Positions 38,662 through 48,171 of a stretch of DNA of 64,000 nucleotides are shown here, piece after piece. Source of the stretch: Staphylococcus simulans (lineage in GTDB: Bacteria; Bacillota; Bacilli; Staphylococcales; Staphylococcaceae); NCBI RefSeq assembly GCF_002902285.1, contig NZ_PPRU01000011.1, positions 62,001 to 126,000 on the forward strand. The letters are read 5' to 3'. Under the pieces are notes generated by a model. That model was not told the origin of the DNA. It saw only the letters and a program-made list of their open reading frames with translations, and searched no databases. Within the stretch, counting starts at the first letter, position 1, and the number at the start of each line of letters is the position of its first letter. The translations under genes and the position numbers were made by a program.

Positions 38662-39786
38662 TTACTTTTTCTTAGCCCAATATTGATAATACGTACATTC
38701 TATATAACCATTGAAGAGCTTTCTACGTTTTGTTGCTTTTTGTTGTGTTAAAAATTCAAATTCTTTATTACTTGTTAAAATGTACTCTGATAAGTTTTTG
38801 TGCTGACGCATCAACTTACCAAGATAGCGATACATTTCTTCAACTTCTTCTCTATCACCAATACGCTCACCGTATGGCGGGTTACCGATTAATGCGATAG
38901 GTTGATCGGTATGGATATCTAAAGTATTCACATCTTTGACACCGAATTGAATGACTTCACTCAATCCTACTTCTTCAGCGTTACGTATCGCAATGTCTAC
39001 CATTTCAGGATCAATATCATATGCATAGACTTCAACTTCTTTGTCGTAATCTGCTTGTTGATCTGCTTCGTCACGCAATTGTTCGTATAGATCATCAGGC
39101 ATGATATCCCATTGTTCTGAAACGAATGAGCGGTTAAAGCCAGGCGCAATATTTTGTGCAATTAAGCATGCTTCAATTGCGATTGTTCCTGAACCACAGA
39201 ATGGATCGATTAAAGGTGTGTTGCCATCCCAGTTAGCTAAGCGAATCAACGCAGCAGCTAATGTTTCTTTAATTGGCGCTTCACCTTGTGCGAGTCTGTA
39301 TCCGCGTTTGTTTAAACCTGAACCAGAAGTATCAATTGTTAAAAGTACTTCGTCTTTATGAATTGCGACTTCCAAAGGATACTTACTTCCTGTTTCATCT
39401 AACCATCCTTTATGTGCGTAGGCATCTTTTAAGCGTTCAACAATTGCTTTTTTCACGATTGCTTGAACATCAGGTACACTATGAAGCGTTGATTTAACAC
39501 TTCGACCCTGTACTGGGAAATTACCATCTTCTGTAATGATTGTTTCCCAAGGTAATGCTTTGGTTTGTTCGAATAATTCTTCGAATGTTGTTGCTTTAAA
39601 GCGTCCCATGACTAATCGGACTCTGTCAGCAGTACGCAGCCATAAATTACTTTTGGCAATTGCAGTTTCATCGCCTTCGAAAAATATTCTTCCGTTTTCC
39701 ACTGTTGTTTCGTAGCCTAATGCGTTAACTTCTTTTGCAACTACAGCTTCAAGACCCATTGGACATACTGCTAATAATTGATACAT
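38662..39786 (-). CDS. THUMP-domain class I rRNA methyltransferase (YpsC/RlmL-like)
   Basis: A 374-aa RNA methyltransferase: a ferredoxin-like/THUMP RNA-binding N-terminus (about 1-160) and a SAM-dependent catalytic domain with motif I LIDPFCGSGTIAIEACLIA and motif IV NPPYGERIGD, the latter typical of base-N methylation. Homologues include B. subtilis YpsC and the N-terminal half of E. coli RlmL, which methylates guanine in 23S rRNA; the older label N6-adenine DNA methylase is probably wrong. ATG at 39786 follows AGAAGGAAGG. It sits just downstream of rnpB. Confidence 0.87.
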   Translation of the reverse strand: MYQLLAVCPMGLEAVVAKEVNALGYETTVENGRIFFEGDETAIAKSNLWLRTADRVRLVMGRFKATTFEELFEQTKALPWETIITEDGNFPVQGRSVKSTLHSVPDVQAIVKKAIVERLKDAYAHKGWLDETGSKYPLEVAIHKDEVLLTIDTSGSGLNKRGYRLAQGEAPIKETLAAALIRLANWDGNTPLIDPFCGSGTIAIEACLIAQNIAPGFNRSFVSEQWDIMPDDLYEQLRDEADQQADYDKEVEVYAYDIDPEMVDIAIRNAEEVGLSEVIQFGVKDVNTLDIHTDQPIALIGNPPYGERIGDREEVEEMYRYLGKLMRQHKNLSEYILTSNKEFEFLTQQKATKRRKLFNGYIECTYYQYWAKKK

Positions 39787-39880
39787 ATGCGTTGACCTTC
39801 CTTCTATTTTTGTTGATTTACTTTATTATTGTAGCAAATTTTGAAGCGGTAATATATGTGTAGTAAGCGAGATATCAAAT

Positions 39881-39907
39881 AAAAAAGCTCTCCAATCTTG
39901 GAGAGCT
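39881..39907 (-). terminator. rnpB terminator
   Basis: Perfect 9-bp stem (39886-39894 with 39899-39907), 4-nt loop and a T-run on the minus strand, directly beyond the RNase P RNA 3' end. Confidence 0.92.
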
Positions 39908-39913
39908 GAACTA

Positions 39914-40311
39914 GTGAGGATATTTCTATAAGCCATGTTCTGTACCTTAGTACTGATAACGTGCACTAGTAGTCACTCGTACGCCGGTGGTAACCATCTG
40001 TCTGGAATAAGTATTTACGCACACTTATTCCCTCATTTATACGTTGAATTCCGCTAAATAAGTGCTCCTACCAAATTTGGATTGCTCACTCGAGGGGTTT
40101 ACCGCGTTCCACCCTTTACATTTCTGTAAAGGCTCCGTCACTGTGGCACTTTCAAGCTACTTTAATCATATCCAAAAGACTTAGATTATTTCACTGCCGT
40201 CTATTAGCCTTGACTTATTGTTTCATCAAGCACGAACACTACAATCATCTCAGATTGTGTGAGCATGGACTTTCCTCTATATTGCTATAGCGATTACCCG
40301 AAATATCACTT
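39914..40311 (-). ncRNA. rnpB: RNase P RNA, Bacillus type (class B)
   Basis: Catalytic RNA that matures tRNA 5' ends. Read on the minus strand, the universally conserved block GAGGAAAGTCCATGCTC lies at 40261-40277, and the partner ACAGAACATGGCTTATAG near the 3' end at 39926-39943. The 5' segment GATATTTC pairs with GAAATATC near the 3' end to form P1. The length of about 398 nt and the position between gpsB and the THUMP methyltransferase gene match staphylococci. An extended -10 TGC-TATAAT (plus 40318-40323) sits seven bases before the 5' end. Ends are set from P1 and may be off by a few bases. Confidence 0.96.
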
Positions 40312-40317
40312 CTTAAA

Positions 40318-40347
40318 ATTATAGCATGGTTCTTTGTCTATGGTAAA
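40318..40347 (-). promoter_or_regulatory. rnpB promoter
   Basis: Minus-strand TATAAT (plus ATTATA, 40318-40323) preceded by TGC, with TTTACC about 18 nt further upstream as a fair -35. Placement fits a start at about 40311. Confidence 0.7.
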
Positions 40348-40400
40348 GCTAATCCGAAAAAGCACAACTTTTCAGACTTCGAGCCATAAACTTAGAATAA

Positions 40401-40730
40401 CTATTTTCCAAATACTGCTTTTTCTAAATTAGAGATACGTTTAAGAATATCTACATTACTAGAATTTGTGTTTGAAGAAAAACTTTTGTTTTCTTGTGGT
40501 CTAGAAGTAGCTACACGTAAACGTAACTCTTCAAGTTCTTTTTTCAACTTATGATTTTCTTCATTTAATTTAATTACTTCATTATTCATGTCTGCCATTT
40601 TTTGATAGTCTGCGATGATGTCATCTAAAAATGCATCTACTTCTTCCCTTCTATATCCACGTGCAAGGGTTTTTTCGAAGTCTTTCTCATAAATATCTTT
40701 TGCTGATAATTTTAAAGATACATCTGCCAT
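40401..40730 (-). CDS. gpsB: cell-division regulator GpsB
   Basis: A 109-aa DivIVA-family protein. The N-terminal membrane-associating domain (about 1-65, [21 protein letters not shown] then [10 protein letters not shown]) runs into a coiled coil (about 50-75); a Ser/Asn-rich linker leads to a short C-terminal helix ([18 protein letters not shown]) that forms the hexamer. GpsB coordinates FtsZ, PBPs and wall synthesis at the septum, and in staphylococci it affects FtsZ bundling. ATG at 40730 follows GGTGGAG. It is 12 nt after ypsA in the same direction. Confidence 0.94.
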   Translation of the reverse strand: MADVSLKLSAKDIYEKDFEKTLARGYRREEVDAFLDDIIADYQKMADMNNEVIKLNEENHKLKKELEELRLRVATSRPQENKSFSSNTNSSNVDILKRISNLEKAVFGK

Positions 40731-40742
40731 TTTTTCTCCACC

Positions 40743-41306
40743 TCATTCGAAACTTTCTTCAGACCACTGTATATCACTGATGAATGTATTGATTTCATCA
40801 AACGTTACAACATCATAAGTATAGTTTGTTTGTTCTGCAAAATCAACTAACATCCGCTTAAAGAACTTTGGACTCGCTTCTTGTTCTTCATCATAAATTA
40901 GAACAGTCATATCAGTATGGTCTAGGATAAATTGATCTGTTTGTTTGAATTGAAAGGGTCCTTCGTAGGGTGCGTGATGCACTGAATCATGAAAATCAGC
41001 TTTTTCAATAATTTGTTGATACTTCAACTGATTTTGTTCATTCCAACGTTCTGTATGATTTTGAAAAGGTGTAATCACACCGAGCTTTAATTCAGGATAC
41101 TCTTGTTGCAAGTCAAGCACCACTTCAGCTGTCCACATTTCAATTCCTAATTGTCCTTGTATCAATACCCATTCTAAACCTTCCTCAACCAGATTTTGCA
41201 ATTTATTTTTTAAAAATAATTTAAGGTATTTTACTTCAGGTGCATCATCTTTAAATATATTTAATTCATAGGATTTATAGCCGGTAACATATGCTGTTTT
41301 AACCAT
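40743..41306 (-). CDS. ypsA: SLOG-type nucleotide-binding protein YpsA (UPF0398)
   Basis: A 187-aa Rossmann-like protein of the DUF1273/SLOG family. The start [17 protein letters not shown], the core [38 protein letters not shown] and the late [15 protein letters not shown] are conserved. It is thought to bind a nucleotide or NAD derivative; in B. subtilis and S. aureus it has been linked to cell division together with GpsB, which fits the adjacency. ATG at 41306 gives the family length; a GTG at 41318 with a closer AAAGGA site is possible. It overlaps the preceding gene by 8 nt. Confidence 0.88.
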   Translation of the reverse strand: MVKTAYVTGYKSYELNIFKDDAPEVKYLKLFLKNKLQNLVEEGLEWVLIQGQLGIEMWTAEVVLDLQQEYPELKLGVITPFQNHTERWNEQNQLKYQQIIEKADFHDSVHHAPYEGPFQFKQTDQFILDHTDMTVLIYDEEQEASPKFFKRMLVDFAEQTNYTYDVVTFDEINTFISDIQWSEESFE

Positions 41307-41637
41307 ATTGCGTTTCACTTTCCTTTAAATAGTTTAAGTCATAGTTCACACTTTTCAGTTTATCCATAAAGAGTTTCCGGCTTGCTGAAGCATAATGACA
41401 TTCGACAGAAAGGCGTTCTAAATTTTCTTTGAGTATTTGATACTTCAACTGATTCATGTATGAAAGCGCAATGATATTTTCTGCATAACCATCCAAATGG
41501 TTCAACAAATCATCGATGTGATAAGCAAAAGGCATCACCTCGTTTTTGAAATCATATGCCTTACCTGATCTAGCTTCTTCATATCTTTGTTTCATAATAT
41601 AGGTTTGTTCTATTAATGTTGAGATAATGGTATACAA
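41299..41637 (-). CDS. DUF1798 family protein (YppE-like)
   Basis: A 112-aa helical, charged protein of the DUF1798 family; function unknown. It has the length and helical-bundle pattern of B. subtilis YppE (four helices; [23 protein letters not shown] is the conserved early part). The only plausible start is TTG at 41637, ten bases after GGGAGG. It overlaps ypsA by 8 nt, so this gene, ypsA and gpsB look like one transcript divergent from recU-pbp2. Confidence 0.75.
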   Translation of the reverse strand: MYTIISTLIEQTYIMKQRYEEARSGKAYDFKNEVMPFAYHIDDLLNHLDGYAENIIALSYMNQLKYQILKENLERLSVECHYASASRKLFMDKLKSVNYDLNYLKESETQYG

Positions 41638-41846
41638 TCACATTTCGCCTCCCTCACAATTAAATTATCATATATTGATAAGTACGTCATTTCAGAAAAC
41701 CTTTAAATCCCTATGATAAAAGGGTTCAATATTGTTAAATGGCCTGATTAACGTTAAAATAAGTGACATATACACAAACCAATGTTTGCTTAAATTCTAA
41801 AGGAAGGTTTTTAAGTAAGCTTTGTATTGAAATAAGTTTCGAGAGT

Positions 41847-41874
41847 TTGCATCTCACTGTAAGTTGTGTATAAT
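41847..41874 (+). promoter_or_regulatory. recU-pbp2 promoter
   Basis: TTGCAT (41847-41852), a 16-nt spacer and TATAAT (41869-41874), about 37 nt before the recU start. Confidence 0.7.
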
Positions 41875-41911
41875 TATTACGGTTTAAAAACCTGTTGGTG
41901 TGGTGAAACAA

Positions 41912-42538
41912 ATGAATTATCCAAATGGTAAACCATTTAATAGAAATAAGACTAAAGTTGGACGCACAAACCCATTCAATTCAAGTAAAATCAAGTATGG
42001 CGGACGTGGGATGACTTTAGAAAAGGAAATCGAATTATCAAACGATTACTACCTTTCTACAGGTAAAGCAGTAATACACAAGAAACCGACACCCGTTCAA
42101 ATCGTAAATGTTTCTTATCCTAAACGCAGTAAAGCTGTGATTAAAGAAGCATATTTCCGCACCCCATCTACAACTGACTATAACGGTATTTATAATGGCC
42201 GTTATATTGATTTTGAAGCAAAAGAAACACAGAGCAAGACGTCTTTTCCATTACAAAATATTCATGAACACCAAGTTGCGCATATGAAATCATGCTATGA
42301 ACAAAACGGAATTGTATTTTTACTAATTCGTTTTAAAGCATTAGATGAAGTTTATATGCTACCTTATCGTTCCTTTGAAAACTTTTGGCAAAGACATCAA
42401 AATAACATCAGAAAATCAATTACAGTTGAAGAAATAAGAAAAAATGGTTACCATATTCCTTATCAGTATCAACCACGATTGAATTACCTCAAAGCCGTTG
42501 ATAAGTTGATATTAGATGAAAGTGAGGACCGCGTATGA
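41912..42538 (+). CDS. recU: Holliday junction resolvase RecU
   Basis: A 208-aa homodimeric nuclease that resolves four-way junctions in recombination and chromosome segregation. The family blocks [21 protein letters not shown], the metal site in [24 protein letters not shown] (D, E and K) and [20 protein letters not shown] are intact. The start is ATG at 41912; an in-frame GTG at 41900 exists, but the GGTG site serves the ATG and the length then equals that of S. aureus RecU. It overlaps pbp2 by 4 nt, the conserved recU-pbp pairing of Firmicutes. Confidence 0.94.
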   Translation: MNYPNGKPFNRNKTKVGRTNPFNSSKIKYGGRGMTLEKEIELSNDYYLSTGKAVIHKKPTPVQIVNVSYPKRSKAVIKEAYFRTPSTTDYNGIYNGRYIDFEAKETQSKTSFPLQNIHEHQVAHMKSCYEQNGIVFLLIRFKALDEVYMLPYRSFENFWQRHQNNIRKSITVEEIRKNGYHIPYQYQPRLNYLKAVDKLILDESEDRV

Positions 42539-44814
42539 CGGAAAGAAAGAAGACTTCTCATTCTAAGAATGGAAAGTCTGGTAAAAAACAGAATAGGAAT
42601 ATTAAGAGGACAATTATTAAGATTATTGGCTTCATTTTAATTGCGTTTATTGTCTTAGCCTTAGTTGGTGTTCTTTTATTCGCTTACTACGCATGGAAAG
42701 CGCCAGCGTTTTCTGATGCAAAATTAAAAGATCCTATACCAGCAAAGATTTATGATAAAGACGGTAAATTAATCAAGACACTTGATAACGGTCAAAGACG
42801 TGCACACGTGGACTTAAAAGATGTTCCGCAAAATATGAAAGATGCCGTTCTAGCTACTGAAGATAATCGTTTCTATAAGCATGGTGCTTTAGACTATAAA
42901 CGTTTATTCGGTGCGGTCGGTAAAAACATTACTGGCGGATTCGGTTCACAAGGTGCATCAACATTAACACAACAAGTTGTTAAACGTTCATTCTTAACCG
43001 ATCAAAAGTCGATTGGCCGTAAAGCACAAGAAGCATACTTATCGTATCGTTTAGAACAAGAGTACAGTAAAGATGAGATTTTCCAAATCTACTTAAACAA
43101 AATTTACTACTCTGACGGTGTTTATGGGATTAAAGCAGCAGCTAAATATTACTTCGACAAGGATTTGAAAGATTTAAATTTAGCTGAGGAAGCGTACTTA
43201 GCAGGTTTACCTCAAGTACCTAACTTATACAATGTATATGATAATCCTAAAGAAGCGGAATCTCGTAAAGATACTGTATTATACTTAATGCATTATCATA
43301 AACGTATTTCTGAACAAGATATGAAAAAAGCGCAAGATACACCAATTGAGAAAAACTTAGTTAAACGTAGTGCTGATGATCGTGCAATTAAGCCAGATAA
43401 TAAAGATCCTGAGTATAACTCATATGTGAACTTTGTGAAGTCTGAATTAATGGCACATCCTGAGTTCCAAGACAAAAATCTTGGCGACTTAATGAATAGT
43501 GGTATTAAGATTTATACTAATATGGACTCTAGCGTTCAAAAAGCATTGCAGAACCGTATTGATAACGGCAATTACTATAAGAACGAAGATCAACAAGTTG
43601 GTTCAACAATTGTGGACAGTAAGAGCGGTGGATTAGTCGCAATTTCTGGTGGCAGACACTTCAAAGATGTTGTCGACCGTAACCAAGCAACTGACCCTCA
43701 CCCTACTGGTTCTTCATTAAAACCATTCTTGTCTTACGGACCAGCAATTGAGAATATGCAATGGGCAACAAACCATGAACTTCAAGACGAATCAGAATAC
43801 ATGGTAGATGGTACTACATTCAGAAACTATGATACGAAGAGTCATGGTAATGTCACACTTTATGATGCATTACGTCAAAGTTTCAACATTCCAGCATTGA
43901 AAGCTTGGCAACAAACGAAACAAGATGCTGGTCAAGACGCACCTAAGAAATTTGCAGACAAAGTTGGCTTGAAATATGAAGGTGAAATTGGTCCTTCAGA
44001 AGTACTTGGTGGTTCATCATCTGAATTCTCACCTACTGATTTAGCTTCTGCTTTCGCAGCGTTAGCTAATGGCGGTGAATACAACCAAGCACACGGTATT
44101 ACTAAAGTTGTCGATCAAGAAGGTAATACTACGGAGTTTGATCACAAACACCACAGAGCTATGCATGATTACACAGCATACATGCTTTCAGAAGTACTAA
44201 AAGGTACATTTGAAGCTTGGGGTTCTGCTTATGGTCATGGCGTATCTGGTGTTAACTTAGCAGCCAAAACTGGTACAGGTACTTATGGTTCAGAAACTTA
44301 CCAACAATACAACTTACCTGATAACGCAGCGAAAGATGTATGGATTAACGGTTTCACTCCTAAATACTCAATGTCAGTTTGGATGGGCTTCAATAAAGTT
44401 AAAGAATATGGTCAAAACTCATTCGTTGGTCATAACGAACAAGAGTATCCACAATACTTGCTTGAAGATGTGATGTCAGATATCAGTCCTAGAGACGGAC
44501 AAGACTTCCAACGTCCAGCTTCAGTTAATGGTTCAAGCAAATCTGACTTATACGTTGCTAGCAACCCTGACCACAATACTACAAACCGTAAAGTAAACGG
44601 TAATGGTACTACTCAAGGCGGCAGCAGTAATAGCAACAATAGTCAACAACAAGGTTCAAATAACAGAAGTCAAAACTTTGGTAACAATAACCAACAAGGA
44701 CAAAGCAATAATCAACAACAAGGCAACAACAACCAGCAAGGCGATAATCAAAATAGCAATGCATTATCTAGATTCTTTAATCTACATGCCATTTTCAATA
44801 ATAAAGCTTCATAA
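42535..44814 (+). CDS. pbp2: class A penicillin-binding protein 2
   Basis: A 759-aa bifunctional peptidoglycan synthase. A basic cytoplasmic tail, one membrane segment (about 29-52), a GT51 glycosyltransferase domain with catalytic Glu in [14 protein letters not shown] and QGASTLTQQ, and a transpeptidase domain with S-x-x-K in [10 protein letters not shown], a serine motif in RQSFNIPAL and K-T-G in [11 protein letters not shown]. The last 90 residues or so are a Gln/Asn/Gly/Ser-rich, low-complexity tail (from about 675). PBP2 is the major transglycosylase of staphylococci and works with PBP2a in resistant strains. ATG overlaps recU (ATGA). A terminator follows. Confidence 0.96.
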   Translation: MTERKKTSHSKNGKSGKKQNRNIKRTIIKIIGFILIAFIVLALVGVLLFAYYAWKAPAFSDAKLKDPIPAKIYDKDGKLIKTLDNGQRRAHVDLKDVPQNMKDAVLATEDNRFYKHGALDYKRLFGAVGKNITGGFGSQGASTLTQQVVKRSFLTDQKSIGRKAQEAYLSYRLEQEYSKDEIFQIYLNKIYYSDGVYGIKAAAKYYFDKDLKDLNLAEEAYLAGLPQVPNLYNVYDNPKEAESRKDTVLYLMHYHKRISEQDMKKAQDTPIEKNLVKRSADDRAIKPDNKDPEYNSYVNFVKSELMAHPEFQDKNLGDLMNSGIKIYTNMDSSVQKALQNRIDNGNYYKNEDQQVGSTIVDSKSGGLVAISGGRHFKDVVDRNQATDPHPTGSSLKPFLSYGPAIENMQWATNHELQDESEYMVDGTTFRNYDTKSHGNVTLYDALRQSFNIPALKAWQQTKQDAGQDAPKKFADKVGLKYEGEIGPSEVLGGSSSEFSPTDLASAFAALANGGEYNQAHGITKVVDQEGNTTEFDHKHHRAMHDYTAYMLSEVLKGTFEAWGSAYGHGVSGVNLAAKTGTGTYGSETYQQYNLPDNAAKDVWINGFTPKYSMSVWMGFNKVKEYGQNSFVGHNEQEYPQYLLEDVMSDISPRDGQDFQRPASVNGSSKSDLYVASNPDHNTTNRKVNGNGTTQGGSSNSNNSQQQGSNNRSQNFGNNNQQGQSNNQQQGNNNQQGDNQNSNALSRFFNLHAIFNNKAS

Positions 44815-44819
44815 ATAAT

Positions 44820-44860
44820 AAAAGTGCAGTGACTCAAACTTCTGAGCACTGCACTTTTTT
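44820..44860 (+). terminator. terminator of recU-pbp2
   Basis: Perfect 11-bp stem (44821-44831 with 44847-44857), CTCA/TGAG inside and a T-run. Confidence 0.9.
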
Positions 44861-44877
44861 CTATACTTAATAATATG

Positions 44878-44916
44878 AAAAGACATGTTTGAACAAGAAA
44901 TTCATACATGTCTTTT
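44878..44916 (-). terminator. terminator after ypoC
   Basis: Perfect 11-bp stem (44878-44888 with 44906-44916) with a T-rich minus-strand tail, 20 nt beyond the ypoC stop. Confidence 0.8.
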
Positions 44917-44935
44917 ATCATTTTCATTCAAATTA

Positions 44936-45268
44936 TTAGCGTTTTTGATGTGCTTGTCTTGCTTTATACGCTGCGTTCATTTTAATGAGTTCACTGATGA
45001 GTGTTTTCATCTGACGATAGCCCATAAAGTGGTGTTTTCGTTGATGAATATAATCAAATCGTTCTTGGAAATTAATGGGCACAACTGGATAAGTATCTAA
45101 CTTATCGTAATCAATTGTTTCAACATTGTTAATCTGACAAAAATAGTGTTCGATTAAAGTTAAATATTCATCAAGTAACGCTTTTCCTTGGTCTGATGTT
45201 AATTGTTTCTTTTTCGCAAAGACATCAATTTGGGCTTCTAAAGCTTCAAAATCAGATTTTGTAATCAA
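44936..45268 (-). CDS. YpoC family protein
   Basis: A 110-aa helical, basic C-terminal protein. The family is YpoC, identified by length, position beside nth and the segment FNFQERFDYIHQR-like NFQERFDYIHQRKHHFMGYRQM with the late LISELIKMNAAYKARQ. Function unknown. ATG at 45268 follows AAGAGGTG. It is the last gene of dnaD-nth-ypoC (11 nt after nth), convergent with pbp2. Confidence 0.78.
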   Translation of the reverse strand: MITKSDFEALEAQIDVFAKKKQLTSDQGKALLDEYLTLIEHYFCQINNVETIDYDKLDTYPVVPINFQERFDYIHQRKHHFMGYRQMKTLISELIKMNAAYKARQAHQKR

Positions 45269-45279
45269 AAAATCACCTC

Positions 45280-45948
45280 TTATGCTTTAGCTTCTTTTCT
45301 TAGTTTTTCACGATATCGTTTCTGCCCTTCTCTACAATCATCGAATAAAGGACAAATATCACATTTCGGTGCACGTGCTAAACAGTGATAACGTCCAAAG
45401 AAGATCAGTTGATGATGACTTTGATTCCATCTTTCTTTTGGAATAATTGAACACAGGCGTTCTTCTACCTCTTTGACGCTGTCTTTCCATCGATTAATAC
45501 CTAATCTTTTAGAAACACGTTCTACATGTGTATCAACTGCTAACGCTGGTACACCGAATGCGACACTTAATACAACATTCGCAGTTTTTCGACCAACACC
45601 TGCAAGACTTTCTAAATCTGTACGATTATTAGGTATTTTGCCATCAAATTTAACGATAAGTGATCGGCATAGCTTTTGAATGTTTTTCGCTTTATTACGA
45701 TATAAACCGATTGAGCGAATATCTTGTTCCAGTTCTTCTAAACTGACATCCAAATAATCTTGTGGTGTTTTATACTTTTTAAATAACTCACGTGTTACTT
45801 TATTAACTAATACGTCTGTACACTGTGCAGATAGCAACACCGCAATGGTTAATTCAAATGGATTATCATGTTTAAGCTCACATTCTGCATCTGGAAACAT
45901 TTCATCAATGACATCTATCATACTTAATGCTTTTTTCTTACTTAACAT
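45280..45948 (-). CDS. nth: endonuclease III (DNA glycosylase/AP lyase)
   Basis: A 222-aa base-excision enzyme that removes oxidised pyrimidines. The helix-hairpin-helix and catalytic lysine are in SLAGVGRKTANVV, the catalytic Asp in AVDTHVERVSKRLG, and the 4Fe-4S cluster ligands C-x6-C-x2-C-x5-C in CLARAPKCDICPLFDDC near the C-terminus. Its ATG shares a base with the dnaD stop, so the two are coupled. Length and motifs are complete. Confidence 0.95.
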   Translation of the reverse strand: MLSKKKALSMIDVIDEMFPDAECELKHDNPFELTIAVLLSAQCTDVLVNKVTRELFKKYKTPQDYLDVSLEELEQDIRSIGLYRNKAKNIQKLCRSLIVKFDGKIPNNRTDLESLAGVGRKTANVVLSVAFGVPALAVDTHVERVSKRLGINRWKDSVKEVEERLCSIIPKERWNQSHHQLIFFGRYHCLARAPKCDICPLFDDCREGQKRYREKLRKEAKA

Positions 45949-46625
45949 TATGATTCCTCCTGATTCAACCAGTCAAATTTCGGAATGCTTTTGACTGTAT
46001 GTTTCATTTGCGGTGTATGGTATTGACTACTGATCTTTTTAGAGTCCTCCACTGTTTTAACGTTGTTTTTCTTCCAATTTAATAGGATTCTATCAATGTA
46101 TTTAAAGCTCATTTTTTCTTGACTCAATGCTTCATTCACCGCAGCTTGAATCACTGAAATATCATGGTGATCAACGTCAATCCACTGATTTAATGTATCA
46201 ATTTCAATGGGTGATAAAGGACGGCCAAATGAGCTTTCAATCATTTGGAATAATGACTTAAAGGACTCTTGGTTATTCATTTCACGTTGTTGTGTTTCTT
46301 GGGATTTTAAAATTTTACTGAAAGATTGATAAAAACCATCTAGATTCATAAATTCAGCAAAACGTCCTTCTTCATCTTTTTGTACTGTTAAATCTAATAA
46401 GTCTAATTGAATTAGACGCTGAATAACACCTGTCACTTCACGTTCCTTCATCGTTGTACCTTTACTAAGATATGAAATAGAAGGTTGTTTATTTGAATGC
46501 TCATATTCATAAATTAATTTTAATAAGATGATTAAATCAGTTTCTGATAATCCCATGTCAGCATAGTGATCGAGTAATTCTCTTCTAATAACAACGGGGC
46601 GTTTTCTAAGTAATTCTATATCCAA
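45948..46625 (-). CDS. dnaD: primosomal protein DnaD
   Basis: A 225-aa replication-initiation/restart protein. The N-terminal winged helix (DDBH1, about 1-115; SETDLIILLKLIYEYE and YLSKGTTMKEREVTGVIQRL) forms the scaffold; the C-terminal DDBH2 domain (about 130-200) includes the conserved motif seen as KMSFKYIDRILLNWKKNNV. It helps load the replicative helicase with DnaB/DnaI. The start is TTG at 46625, five bases after AGGAGGG. It overlaps nth by one base. Confidence 0.92.
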   Translation of the reverse strand: MDIELLRKRPVVIRRELLDHYADMGLSETDLIILLKLIYEYEHSNKQPSISYLSKGTTMKEREVTGVIQRLIQLDLLDLTVQKDEEGRFAEFMNLDGFYQSFSKILKSQETQQREMNNQESFKSLFQMIESSFGRPLSPIEIDTLNQWIDVDHHDISVIQAAVNEALSQEKMSFKYIDRILLNWKKNNVKTVEDSKKISSQYHTPQMKHTVKSIPKFDWLNQEES

Positions 46626-46662
46626 AGTGACCCTCCTTTTTTGATATTTTACCTATTGAAAT

Positions 46663-46695
46663 GGTCCAGTCATCGTTTACACACATGACTGGACC
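46663..46695 (-). terminator. terminator of asnS
   Basis: GGTCCAGTCA (46663-46672) pairs with TGACTGGACC (46686-46695); the flanking A/T-rich sequence provides a modest tail on the minus strand. Confidence 0.78.
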
Positions 46696-46726
46696 CATTT
46701 ATTTTTCATTCAAATCATAGAATTGT

Positions 46727-48019
46727 TTATGGATATAAACGGTTTAATAAGCGTGGGAATGGTGCTGTTTCTCTAACGTGTTCTACGCCAGAAATCCATG
46801 CCACTGTTCTTTCTAAACCTAAACCGAAGCCGCTGTGAGGTACTGAACCATAACGACGTAAGTCTAAATAGTACTCATAGCTTTCTTTATCTAAACCATG
46901 TTCTTCGATACGTGACTCTAATAATTCTAAGTCATTAATACGTTCAGAGCCACCGATAATTTCACCATAACCTTCAGGTGCGATTAAGTCAGCACATAAG
47001 ACTGTGTCTTCATTGTCTGGATTTGGCTGCATATAGAATGGTTTGATTTTTGTAGGATAATTTGTGATAAATACTGGTAAATCATAATGGTTTGCGATCG
47101 CTGTTTCATGCGGTGCACCAAAGTCTTCACCCCACTCGATGTCATCAAATCCTTCTTGTTTTAAGTATTCGATTGCATCATCATATGTGATACGTGGGAA
47201 TGGTGTTTTAACTTTTTCAAGTTTAGAAGTGTCTCTGTCTAAGATTTTAAGTTCTAAGGCGCAATTCTTAAGTACAGATTGAACAACATGAGCAACGTAT
47301 TGCTCTTGTGCTTCTAAACTATCGTCGTGGTTATAGAAAGCCATTTCGCCTTCAATCATCCAGAATTCGATTAAATGACGGCGTGTTTTAGATTTCTCAG
47401 CACGGAATGTCGGACCGAATGAGAAAACTTTACCATATGCCATTGCTGCTGCTTCTAAATAAAGCTGACCACTTTGTGATAAGAAGGCATCTTCATCGAA
47501 ATATTTAGTGTGGAATAATTCACTTGTACCTTCTGGTGCACTTGCTGTTAAAATTGGTGGATCAATTTTAACGTATCCGTTATCGTGGAAGAATTCGTAT
47601 GTTGCACGAATAATTTCATTACGGATTTTCATCACTGCATGTTGTTTTTTAGAACGTAACCATAAATGACGGTGATCCATTAAGAATTCTGTACCGTGAT
47701 TTTTTGGTGTGATTGGATAATCATGTGCTTCATGAATAATCTCAATAGATTTAACTTGCATTTCATAACCTAAATCTGAACGATTATCTTCTGTAATTGT
47801 ACCTGTAATGTACATTGATGATTCTTGATTTAAGTTTTTAGCTGTCGCAAATGTATCTTCATCTACTTCAGATTTCACTACGACACCTTGCATGAATCCA
47901 GTTCCATCACGTAATTGCAAGAATGCAATTTTACCGCTAGAACGTTTGTTTTGAAGCCAAGCGCCAATTGTGACTTCTTGACCAATGTAGTTCTTTGCTT
48001 CTTTGATTGTAGTCTTCAT
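46727..48019 (-). CDS. asnS: asparaginyl-tRNA synthetase
   Basis: A 430-aa class IIb synthetase. The N-terminal OB-fold (about 1-105) binds the anticodon; the catalytic domain shows motif 2 ([23 protein letters not shown]) and motif 3 ([15 protein letters not shown]). Together with [19 protein letters not shown] these assign AsnRS rather than AspRS. ATG at 48019 follows AGGAG by about 8 nt. The 150-nt gap to dinG shows neither a T-box nor a strong terminator, so it may have its own promoter, which I could not place with confidence. Confidence 0.95.
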   Translation of the reverse strand: MKTTIKEAKNYIGQEVTIGAWLQNKRSSGKIAFLQLRDGTGFMQGVVVKSEVDEDTFATAKNLNQESSMYITGTITEDNRSDLGYEMQVKSIEIIHEAHDYPITPKNHGTEFLMDHRHLWLRSKKQHAVMKIRNEIIRATYEFFHDNGYVKIDPPILTASAPEGTSELFHTKYFDEDAFLSQSGQLYLEAAAMAYGKVFSFGPTFRAEKSKTRRHLIEFWMIEGEMAFYNHDDSLEAQEQYVAHVVQSVLKNCALELKILDRDTSKLEKVKTPFPRITYDDAIEYLKQEGFDDIEWGEDFGAPHETAIANHYDLPVFITNYPTKIKPFYMQPNPDNEDTVLCADLIAPEGYGEIIGGSERINDLELLESRIEEHGLDKESYEYYLDLRRYGSVPHSGFGLGLERTVAWISGVEHVRETAPFPRLLNRLYP

Positions 48020-48171
48020 TATTCAAACTCCTATACTTCTTTTTGACATTTATTAGAGAATTAATGATTGCTCGAAACTTCTAATTTTATCAAGTTGCTT
48101 TGAGCATTTGATTAACTTTTAACCCGTATATATTTTATCAAATAAATGCGTTTTCTTCTAGTTGATAAACT

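Noticed and set aside
44600-44770. Repeated CAACAA/AATAAC units at the 3' end of pbp2, as a possible tandem repeat array or CRISPR-like element
   Set aside because: They are in-frame Gln/Asn codons of low complexity with no constant repeat length or spacers.
48020-48171. Possible T-box or riboswitch before asnS
   Set aside because: No T-box core, specifier or terminator/antiterminator pair could be found in the 152-nt gap.
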